NCBI RefSeq assembly: GCF_025766255.1
Contig: NW_026516729.1
Location: forward strand, 186,001-250,000
Length of the DNA stretch: 64,000 nucleotides
From: Zychaea mexicana
Lineage: Eukaryota > Mucoromycota > Mucoromycetes > Mucorales > Lichtheimiaceae
Reading direction: 5' to 3'
Translations under genes and position numbers: made by a program
In this document: piece by piece, positions 24,491 to 33,395 of the stretch
Position numbering within the stretch: position 1 is the stretch's first letter
Layout of the letters: each line of letters begins with the position of its first letter
The notes under the pieces: generated by a model
The model's database searches: none
What the model saw: the letters and a program-made list of their open reading frames with translations, nothing else
Told to the model about the DNA's origin: nothing

Positions 24491-26718
24491 TTAAATAGAA
24501 TGAGCATGCTTTTCAGCTCCAGAAGGCCAAATAGACTCGATGTCAATCTTTGATTGTTGCTCTTCTTCCTTTAAAGAAGTGCGGAACTTTTCGCGCTGCT
24601 TGTCGACAAGCGCAGTGGATTGCGAAAATGTAGCAAGTGCATGGGCAACACCGCGGGCGTTGAGCAAGAAGGCATCATGGTTCAAGTTATCGATGGTATC
24701 ACAGGCTTGGTGGTAGCATTGATCATAGGCGAGGCCAGCCTTACGGCCATACCGTTTAGCCTGATCCTCGGTCATGGGAACTTCTGCGCCGGTGAAAAGA
24801 CCGCCAGATGGGATACCAACTTGGATCTATCAAATAAAGAGGAAAATGAACAGACAGGTAAATAAAACGTACTTGATGAATGTCAAGAGCTAACTAAACG
24901 AAGCAGTAGACTCACGAACGGGCCATAATCACTTCTTCCATCGAATTCAGAGGGATCATAGGGTTCTTTCTTGTCAGCAAAGAAATCTTGGAACAATTTT
25001 TCAATAGCAGCCGAACCAGGTGGACCAGCGAGCTTGCTGTCAGATCCATCGCCTTTTAATGATAGTGTTAGAGATCACATTGCTTCTATTAGAGATCCAT
25101 ATGCTGACAACAGTATATCATGAAACTTACCATCGTAGATACCTAGTAATTGTTGAACCAGTCAGTTAGTCGTTTAGTGATATAATCGGTATGTAAAGTT
25201 TTCTTCTGTAGATAGTCAGATATCTCAGGTCTTGTAAACACATACCGTTGACTGCATTGGGGCTACCTATCATGTCAAAGTTAAGATAGAGAGCGATATA
25301 GTGACGCTCCTTTTCGGACAAGTTATCAACGTGATGTTTTGCTCCTCTTTCGTATGTACGCGAACGATATTTTAGACAACGGTTATATACTTCAGAATAT
25401 TTGACGGTGCTCTAGTACTTACAATAAACCATATCTAGATAGTAGAAGGAAAAAAAGCCAACCGAGATTCCGTTAGTAATGTTGAGCGAAAGCGAATTAG
25501 CTATTATCTTATTGATCAACATACTCTTCTGCGGTCCACCAGCAGAAGCGAACAGCGTTGACAGGTTCGACATCCCGAAACAAATGCGACAGCTCTAACA
25601 ATGCAGCAGTACCAGATCCATTATCGTTGATACCTGGACCAGCAACTACTGAATCAGAGTGGCCACCAATGACAATCAGGTTCGACTTATCGCCGCCCTA
25701 TTTTTTAAAACACGGCATGCAGAACGCGAACATTCACAGTCAATAAACACATTTAACAGCTTTATAGCAGCTACTCTCATGGAAACAGTTGACAGAAGCA
25801 ACGTTTTGGTTAAATGTCCTTGTACCTTGGTTTCCGCAATGACGTTGTATGTGAGGCGTTCTTCGCGCTTTTCGACGATAGCAACCTGCAGCTCAACAAT
25901 GCCTTGCTCCAGCAGCTGGATCAATTTTGCGCCATCTTCGTCGGAAATTCCGCCAGTCGGCGCACCGGGTGGGAAATCCTGACCCAGTGTTCCTGATAAG
26001 GAGCCCTTCTCATTGTTGTGGATGAGCAATGCGCTTGCACCTGCTTGCCCAGCAGCGTATGCCTTCTGGCCGAATGCACATGAGCCTCTAGATAAAAGGA
26101 CAATCTTGTGGTTCACATCTGGATAGTCGGATGCCTCGCAACCAAAGCCAGGCACCAACGCGAGCTCGGCCGTAACTCCATCCAAGGGCGTACTCTCGGT
26201 GAAGGTCATCAGACCCACGGGTATTTCTTGCTCAAAAGGACTGACGAGCGTCACCTCTTGTTTGACCTTTTCAGTATAATTCAAATACATGGCTATTGTA
26301 GGAAATATCATGTCAATATTAGTTATTACAATTTTCGCGTTGCTAAGGGAAAGGAAGATTCTTCGCCCTTCTTATGGCTCCAAACTCTGGCAAGTAAAAT
26401 AAAGGACTTACGTTCCAGCCAAGTGTGATACCCATCCTGAAGAACGGACTCGGCAATATAATGTAAAGTCGCGTTATGACCGCTTGAGCTGAAAACACGA
26501 GTGCCACCATTCTCATTAGCAATGGCTTGAAGTTTTCGAGAATGACGCAAGAGGCCGTCAACGGTCAAGCTGTCTTGGAGCTGATCAGTCAAGGACAATG
26601 ACGACGTCTTAGAGTCCGGCATGAATGCGGTCTGTAACTCTACTGTCACCGAAGCAGGCATGGCCTCGGTGCACAAGAGCAACGCTGCAGCAGTTATAGT
26701 AAAAAGAGTTTTCCGCAT
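24491..26718 (-). CDS. M28-family aminopeptidase with PA domain (vacuolar aminopeptidase Y-like), contains two 12-nt micro-exons
   Basis: Predicted 514-residue secreted or vacuolar zinc aminopeptidase. Exons: 26718-26412, 26292-25826, 25697-25525, 25434-25423 (12 nt), 25346-25246, 25142-25131 (12 nt), 25052-24916, 24826-24491. Signal peptide: MRKTLFTITAAALLLCTEA. A PA insert includes 'NHKIVLLSRGSCAFGQKAYA' and 'SALLIHNNEKGSL'. Zinc ligands and general base in order: His in 'GGHSDS', Asp in 'GPGINDNGSG', Glu-Glu in 'WWTAEEYGLLGAKHH', Asp in 'YLNFDMIGSPNAV', and a C-terminal His in 'CYHQACDT' or nearby. Micro-exon 1 supplies the residues after AEE; micro-exon 2 supplies GIYDG. Without them the frame stays open but family-conserved residues are lost. 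Resembles yeast APE3 and bacterial homologues. Family call firm; location inferred from the signal peptide. Confidence 0.92.
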
Positions 26719-26845
26719 AAAGAAAAAGAAGAAATGAATAAAAGAGAAGAGTCAGCAAGATATCTCCGGCTCTTTTAAAGTACACGGCAAGAAGCCCGTA
26801 TTTGGCAGTTTCAGGAACTTTATTCCGAAACTAAGAGATGTTTAA

Positions 26846-28298
26846 TTAGTGGAGTTGGGGAGGAGGCACAACTTCGGGAATCTTCATGTATGTAAACTTC
26901 TCTTGTGCAAAGGCTGCATTGTCCTCTGCTGATATATTTGATAACAATGATGCTGTATTATCAGCAGTAGATGCTGGTGTTGTCGTGCTTGAGCCAAATG
27001 CTGGACCGCCGCCAAATGCCGGTGCTGATCCTCCTAATGCAGATGTGTTTCCAAAGGCTGGCTTGGTATTGTTTGCACCCAATGCTGATGTGCCACCGAA
27101 CGCTGGCCCGCCAGCGCCCAATGCTGAAGTACTGCCAAATGCTGATGCTCCAACTCCACTGCCCAAAGATGACGTGCTACCGAATGCTGATCCACCCGAC
27201 CCAAGTGCAGAAGTGCTTCCAAACGCAGGTGCACTGCCACCAGACCCTAGTGCTGATGTGCTTCCAAAAGCCGGCGCCCCACCACCGCCACCCAATGCTG
27301 ATGTGCTCCCAAATGCTGTTGCGCCAGAAGATCCAAGTGCCGACGCGCTTCCAAAAGCAGGTGCGCCTGAAGTCGATCCCAACCCTGAAGTGCTACCAAA
27401 GGCAGGCGTAGAACCGCTAGCTCCTAATGTCGATGTGCTTCCAAATGCAGAGTTTCCGAAAGCTGGTGCGCTGGCGCCTAGTGTGGATGTACTGCCAAAC
27501 GCTGATGTATTACCGAATGTTGATGTGCTTCCAAACGCAGGCGCTGAAGATGTAGTAGTAGATCCAAAAGCTGAGGGTTTCGCACCAAATGCACTGTTCT
27601 GCTGACCAAAAGCTGATCCACCAGCGCCGAAACCAGCGCCACCAAACCCGCCACCACTTGCTCCTCCAAACGCACCACCTGTGCCTCGAAACGGTGCAAA
27701 TTGCTTATTTGAATCGGATCCACCAAAAGCGCTGGTACTGTTGGTCTTTTCTTTTTCGTAATGCTGTAGTGCTGCACGTGTGTTTCCCAGGATTGCGTCC
27801 ACCTGGTTCGACATTTCTTTGAGCTTTTGCTCGTGCTGTGAAAGCTATTTATGCGTAAGAGAAAGTATATGTTAAGTATGAATGCGTATACTATCTACAC
27901 TACAACGTATTGTTCGCTCACGTACATATTGATTGGGGTTGCCTGACAATTGCATGCTAGAATAATACTGCAACCGATCTTCTTCTGGACTGTAATCAGT
28001 GCCTACCACCATATTGGGTTCTTCTTTTGCTGGTCCAAAGACACTCAATTGCCACAGTGGTCTTTCTTCTTTTAAACCAACTTTTAAGGAGCTTTCACTA
28101 GTAACAATTTTACAGTTAAGCTAAACAGAAAGATTCCAAAAACCGTAATCTTATATACACGTACTTGTATTTATCTGGTGTCCCGGCATTTGCTTGTCCT
28201 CCTCTGCCCCAGGATTGCTGATTCGGTCGGACGTGGTCAAAATTACAGGCATTGCCTCGATTGCATCGTCCTTCTTGGAAGAATTTACAAATAGCCAT
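26846..28298 (-). CDS. NUP42: FG-repeat nucleoporin with CCCH zinc finger (NUP42/NUPL2-like)
   Basis: Predicted 434 residues from three exons: 28298-28165, 28097-27926, 27844-26846. Order of parts: N-terminal CCCH finger 'CKFFQEGRCNRGNACNFDH' (C-x7-C-x5-C-x3-H, residues 4-22), a short middle region, then a long array of 'AFGSTSALG'-type FG repeats (about residues 140-410), and a C-terminal 'KFTYMKIPEVVPPPQL'. The last piece resembles the Gle1-binding tail of human NUP42. NUP42 sits at the cytoplasmic face of the pore and supports Gle1/Dbp5-driven mRNA export. The repeats make the DNA locally minisatellite-like and create long open frames on the opposite strand (up to 239 codons), which are artefacts. 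The gene is divergent from the esterase gene at 28.9 kb. Confidence 0.88.
26980..27610. repeat. Degenerate tandem repeat encoding FG repeats
   Basis: Units of roughly 27-36 bp on the minus strand coding for A-F-G-(S/N)-(T)-S-A-L-G variants inside the NUP42 last exon. The variation between units is mostly at third positions, as expected for protein-level selection. Confidence 0.75.
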
Positions 28299-28840
28299 GG
28301 TGATATGTAGTGGTGATAAGGAGAGAGAGAAACTGCGGCATATGTTTTTTAGGAAAAAAATCTCAAGCGGGCTTCTATAATGCCAACCGAAATTTCGTTT
28401 GGCACTGCTTACCTCTTTTTGAGCACAGTTGCCTGACAGCAAAGCATGAAAAGTAACCTTTCGCGTGTTGTATGGCAACAGTCAGTCCTCATTCAATTGC
28501 ATTCATTTTTGTATACTGAAAAGCAGGCTCGACGGATACATATGCTATACGCGAGTATAATATGAGCTAACAAAGTTAACATGTTTGTCGATCCGTGGGT
28601 GTTCAAAATCATTTACGTCTATATATGAGCCGGAATAATGGTAAACCGATACGACGGTTCGCACTTTAAGATTTTCGGATCTTTGACATGAGCACACGCG
28701 TCCCACGGTAGGGTGTGTCATATTAGCACACTTATCAAATCAAAGATAACTGGATAGTGTTTTTTGTTGTACACATCCATAAACGCTCACGTACAGAGAC
28801 AAGCGCAAACTCAGCTATTCCCGACCGACTGACTATATAA
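28299..28840. other. Divergent promoter (NUP42 / S-formylglutathione hydrolase)
   Basis: Intergenic; no gene seen. Contains the TATA element listed separately at its right end. Confidence 0.5.
28834..28840 (+). promoter_or_regulatory. TATA-like element of the S-formylglutathione hydrolase gene
   Basis: TATATAA ends directly before an in-frame ATG at 28841. If it works as a TATA box, transcription would begin downstream of that ATG, which favours the ATG at 28898 as the translation start. Inference from position only. Confidence 0.4.
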
Positions 28841-28897
28841 ATGATGGTGGCAACGCGCTTGTTCCAGTATTCTGTACGTTCTTCGCCATCCTTCGTC

Positions 28898-30237
28898 ATG
28901 GCATTCACCGAGATTTCGCGCAACAAGGCCTTTGGGGGTCATTTGGTCAAGTACCAGCACTCGTCTGAAGAACTTCAGTGCGACATGAAGTTCAATGTTT
29001 TTTTGCCCAAGGAATCTGCCGAGGGTCAAGCTGTTCCGGGTATCTACTTTTTGTCAGGCTTGACTTGCACTGAGGACAACTTTATCCAAAAGAGCGGTGC
29101 TTTGGCTGAAGCTGCCAAGCATGGTGTTGCTTTGATTGCCCCAGATACCTCTCCTCGTAAGTGTTTCTGAAGATATTATCGATTGCCTTCTTTTCCCACG
29201 AACACATATGGTACACTTACTCAACGCATGGGTTTTGCTTTTTTCTATAAAGGTGGTGTCTCAATCGAAGGCGATAACGATTCGTGGGATTTCGGCACTG
29301 GTATGCATTTTAAAAAGGATCAGATTATGCGTATTTGAATGTGCATGTGTGTGTATGCACACATGTAAAGAGGGGCCTATGTATTGATCTTAATTCTTAG
29401 GTGCCGGATTCTATCTCGATGCTACGGAGCCAAAATGGGCCAAGCATTATCGCATGTACTCCTATATTGTCGAGGAATTACCTTCTTTGGTGCATAACCA
29501 GCTGCCTATTGTGAGTTTTCGTGTTATTGATTCGATGTCTAAGTGAGTTAGCATGCTTACTAAGCCGGTTGTTGGACAGGACGAATCGCGCATTTCTATT
29601 ATGGGTCACTCAATGGTAAGATAATTGTGAAACTATTGTACGGAATCTTTTCCTTCTTACTGTTCTAATATCGAACTTAATATAGGGTGGTCATGGTGCT
29701 CTAACGATCTATATGAGAAACCCCACCAAGTACAAGGTAAAAATCACAAGTCCCTCAGAACTAAACATCTATCCGATTTCGACTTCTAAAAAACTTCAAA
29801 TGATCTAGACTGTATCTGCATTTTCGCCCATTGCCAACCCCATCAATTGCCCTTGGGGCCAAAAGGCTTTTAGCAACTATTTGGGCAAGGATGAGTCCAC
29901 ATGGAAGCAGTACGATACTATTGAGCTGATCAAGTCTCACATGAACGAAAAACTCGATGTGCTGGTGGATGTGGTATGCTTTGCTATTGTTACTGGATTA
30001 TCATCAGTCTTTGTAAGGTTTGCTGACATTTGTCAATTATTCATTTTATAGGGTACTGCTGATGGATTCCTAGAAAACCAATTGAAGGTCACCGCTTTGC
30101 AACAGGCCGTCCATGAACTCGGCCGTGATTCTGAGTGGAATATACGTTTCCAAGATGGCTATGACCACAGCTACTTTTTCATTTCGACCTTTATTGCTGA
30201 TCACATCAACCACCACGTCAAGTCTTTGAAAGCTTGA
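28898..30237 (+). CDS. S-formylglutathione hydrolase (esterase D)
   Basis: Predicted 284-residue serine hydrolase that cleaves S-formylglutathione to formate and glutathione, the second step of glutathione-dependent formaldehyde detoxification; cytosolic. Exons: 28898-29156, 29253-29300, 29401-29510, 29580-29615 (36 nt), 29686-29736, 29809-29973, 30052-30237. Nucleophile elbow 'GHSMGGHGAL' is split by an intron; oxyanion region '[13 protein letters not shown]'; catalytic Asp probably in 'VGTADGFL'; His in 'GYDHSYFF'. The 284-residue length from ATG 28898 matches animal ESD (282). An in-frame ATG at 28841 would add 19 residues (MMVATRLFQYSVRSSPSFV) but follows a TATA box immediately, so the shorter start is preferred; dual targeting is an alternative. 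Confidence 0.93.
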
Positions 30238-30471
30238 AAACTGCATTGTGGTCTGAAATAAAATAAAATATATACTAATTATTTTGTTTCTTTGGACATT
30301 TCAAAATGTAAGAAGTGTGGAATTTTGGACTAAGAATGCTATATATTCATCGTGTATATAAGAAAAATAAAATGTAAAGATATGACTTGATGCAGTTATA
30401 AGAATCAGTTGAGGATGGATGTACGTTAAAAGGAGGCAGGTTGCATATGTAGAATTGAAGGGCATGTGGTA

Positions 30472-31229
30472 TTAATCGGTATGTTCTGCTAAAAGAACAC
30501 CGTAGTTTTCTGCTTTGCCAGGTTGTGGTGGTGTGGCTGACGGTGTATTAGTTGTATCAACACTTGTATTTTGTTTTCCTTTTTTTTCTAGAAGCGTCAC
30601 TCGCTCGCACATGGTAACGTTATCCGTCATGACAGACAAAGTTAACTCAGAATGCGATGGTAGTTGCTGCCGCCGTGCTCGTGTCTCGTCGTTCTCTTCA
30701 CCTTCCTTTTTTATCGAAGACAAAATCGGCAAAAGACCTAGTTATCATATTCGCATTAGTTAGATATCTTAATGTTCGTTTTTTTATCTGTCGCATATGT
30801 AGTCCAATTTTCCGGATAGGCCATCTAACAATCTTACCAGAGCCTTCGCGTTTCCGCTCGTGAACTTCAAAAAGCAGGTTAGTGCACACTGTTTCGTTCA
30901 GTTGACCACGAAAGGTGATTCCACCCAGCTGAATAAATTGTTCACCGTCCTCTGCTCCCTATATTGTTGTATTTTATTAGTATGTTCGTCTCTTAAATGC
31001 AGAGCTACGATCGAAAATAAAAAAAAAACTTGCCAAATATGTCATTTCAGAATTTTCTCGCGCAAGGCGTTCCAGAAGCTCAGGTGCAATTTCCGAGCCT
31101 AGATCAACCACCATGTGGACAGTCTTGAATTGCAACCGAATTAGTTTTATTGTAAATAACAAAGTGATCTGTTAGCAAATATTCGGTTGTTACCTCCTCC
31201 TCGTATTCATCGTCACTATTGTCGCTCAT
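30472..31229 (-). CDS. TFIIIC subunit 6 / tau55-related protein
   Basis: Predicted 170 residues from four exons: 31229-31194, 31123-31034, 30958-30838, 30737-30472. The N-terminus is acidic (MSDNSDDEYEEE). The core 'HMVVDLGSEIAP', 'GITFRGQLNETVCTNLLFEV' resembles the TFIIIC_sub6 beta-barrel domain (human GTF3C6 'FAGEYEDTLGTCVIFEE', S. pombe sfc7), a part of the factor that recruits RNA polymerase III to tRNA genes. The C-terminal half is Ser/Thr/Lys-rich with no domain. Intron 2 (31033-30959) begins GC, not GT: TTG|GCAAGT; the frame and the domain both require it. The 3' end lies about 235 bp from the convergent esterase gene. Moderate confidence, because the domain is short and divergent. 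Confidence 0.62.
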
Positions 31230-31610
31230 TATGCTTGGTTGGTATGATACCACACGAAAAAGAACAAAAATAAAAGAGAAGTCGGATATGTCTGAAATTA
31301 AACTTTGCTGTTGAGGATTCGGATCCTATTGTTTTTATCACGACGATTGTGTACAAGGTATACATGGACGATCTGTGTTCATGGCTATTTAGCTTGAGTT
31401 TTCGGATCATCCAGTCGATACACTTTTACATAGGGACGTAGCTCCATGTTATTTGCGTCCACAGTCGCCAGTGCTAGATCATTACACTCACTCTGAGATA
31501 TGCCATGCATAAACTGTATTATTCTTAAACAAGGCTTTTTCCGCTATTCATCACTTTCTCCAATAGTGTGTAAAAGTTAAGCTATATCACCACTTCAATA
31601 TTTCAGATAT
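31230..31610. other. Intergenic between TFIIIC-like gene and LINE
   Basis: No gene seen. The left boundary of the retrotransposon is not defined by any visible target-site duplication, so part of this could belong to the element. Confidence 0.4.
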
Positions 31611-32039
31611 TTTAACAAAACCAAGAAACTACCACCCCTATAAAATCAGCCACCCGTCTGTCCACAGCAACGTCTCGAACGTCCTTGAATAAGACGACCA
31701 AAATGTTGTCTGGCAACACGACCCAGTCCACACAAGTTACCATGTTTACAACAGAGGAACTGAAATCTCTCGACAAACTCTTCGACAAAAAGAAACAATC
31801 GATTAACTGCAACAATGGCCACTGCCAAAAATCCCAGAGATCGTCATTAATTGTTTAATTTAAATCCATGTACCACGATGCGCGGCTTAGAAAGAACTAG
31901 AGAATTATAACAGCAATGAAAAAATTTGAACTAATAGACGGAAAATAAAGCGCGGCTGAAAGAGCCAATAACCACTACTACGGAGACTGAACCGGAGGCA
32001 CCAACAATTGCTGTAGGAACGACCAGCAATAAATTTTGC

Positions 32040-32183
32040 TGGATGCGGGCCGGATACGGTCCTTCAATTTTGGGATACGGTCCAATTTTGCTGGATACGG
32101 TCCAATTTTTGCTGGATGCGGTCCGGATGCGGTCCTTAATTTTGGGATACGGTCCAATTTTGCTGGATACGGTCCAATTTTGC
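32040..32183 (+). repeat. Tandem repeat, unit near GGATACGGTCCAATTTTGCT
   Basis: Eight copies of an 11-bp core (GGATRCGGTCC, R = A or G; first copy GGATGCGGGCC) separated by T-rich spacers of 0 to 11 bp, in the 5' region of the LINE before ORF1. The core is close to an inverted repeat. Confidence 0.85.
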
Positions 32184-32346
32184 CCAGCGCCAAGGAACTG
32201 TAAAGAACACGACTCCACCACAAACGAAATTTCGTTGTCGCACCTGTACCAGGACCTTTACCGCATCGGAAATGTAACAAGTCCTCCGGCAGCTCGAAGA
32301 CTACGGTAACAACACCCTACCCTACCCCAGTAATACCCAAGGGCTA

Positions 32347-33324
32347 ATGCAGCTTGAAGATACCCCCTCCCAAAATACAGATCTGATGACCCAAATCATG
32401 AATGAACTAACAGCACAAAGAGAACGCTTGGAACGCCATGAGACCATGTGCGAAGAGATACAGAGGTTGAAACACGAACTTAATGCAGCTAATGCACAAA
32501 TAGCGCAGCTCGAATCAACAAACCAGCACCGCCGTCACCAGCTATCCCAACAATCACCCCAAGCCAACAACCAGGACTTCCCTCCACTCTCGAACAACAA
32601 ACAGCAAACAGAAGCACCTACAAACAGCCTTGCAAGTGACTGGGCACATCCACTACGCGCCCACCCACGTCAACCCATTGTTTCCCCCCAAAGGCAACAA
32701 CGCCGGCTTGCAGCAGCCGCACGCAGCTTTCAACTTCCATCGGAAACCCACGGCTTCCAATATATCCATGTCCCGTCGCGTGCCCGCCAACCAGCAGGAC
32801 AAATCAGAGCCAATCTCCGTCGCTTTGGTATTGGCAACAGCCGAGTGCTCGACATCCAATATCCGGCCCGACAACTGGTCGGAATTCTAGTCCATAACGA
32901 CTATGCACCAACGGTTAAAGAAAAACTACAGTCCATCAACATCAAAACAACTACCTTCGACCCCCTCGATCCTAAGAACATCCACGACCCAAAATACAAA
33001 GATGAATCAAGAGACACAAAAGCCCAAATAGCACTTGAACTACAGTATCAACGAGCTTTACGCTCGCTACAGTACATCCGAGAGCCCGTGAAATACGCAG
33101 TAGCTCGAGCCTTCCACGACTGCGGCTGGATAGCTACTGAAGATTTGAAAGAAATCCTAGCAAAGCGACGACCTCATCGCGATGATCCCGAAGAAGCCGC
33201 AGCAAATTATCGCTTCGAGGACCAGACAGACGACGACGACTTCATGGAGGACGCAGAAGTAGGTGACGACAACCGGAAACGCAAACTTGGTGACTCTGAC
33301 AGCGTGTCAGGAAGATCCAACTAA
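32347..33324 (+). CDS. LINE ORF1 protein (coiled coil plus RRM-like region)
   Basis: Intact 325-codon open frame with no intron. An N-terminal coiled coil (about residues 15-60: 'RERLERHETMCEEIQRLKHE' and following heptads) is followed by a Gln/Pro-rich linker and a basic region. A compact domain comes next, 'GFQYIHVPSRARQPAGQIRA', with 'RRFGIGNSRVLDIQYPARQ' and 'LVGILVHNDYAPTVKEKL', that looks like an RRM. The C-terminus is acidic (DQTDDDDFMEDAE). ORF1 proteins bind element RNA and act as nucleic-acid chaperones. Unlike ORF2 it carries no frameshift, so either the copy is fairly young or ORF1 survived by chance. Confidence 0.85.
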   Translation: MQLEDTPSQNTDLMTQIMNELTAQRERLERHETMCEEIQRLKHELNAANAQIAQLESTNQHRRHQLSQQSPQANNQDFPPLSNNKQQTEAPTNSLASDWAHPLRAHPRQPIVSPQRQQRRLAAAARSFQLPSETHGFQYIHVPSRARQPAGQIRANLRRFGIGNSRVLDIQYPARQLVGILVHNDYAPTVKEKLQSINIKTTTFDPLDPKNIHDPKYKDESRDTKAQIALELQYQRALRSLQYIREPVKYAVARAFHDCGWIATEDLKEILAKRRPHRDDPEEAAANYRFEDQTDDDDFMEDAEVGDDNRKRKLGDSDSVSGRSN

Positions 33325-33395
33325 ACCCACAACCCCCATATTAAAAAAAAAGAGAAGAAAAAAGAGAAAACCAACAAAAAAAAGGATTAATTAAT

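Noticed and set aside
26971..27600. Tandem repeats that could be taken for a CRISPR-like or satellite array
   Set aside because: Units vary in length and code for FG repeats in one frame; no unique equal-length spacers.
26886..27605. 239-codon open frame on the + strand, Pro/Asn/Ala-rich
   Set aside because: It is the antisense reading of the FG-repeat DNA of NUP42; the repeat structure keeps several frames open.
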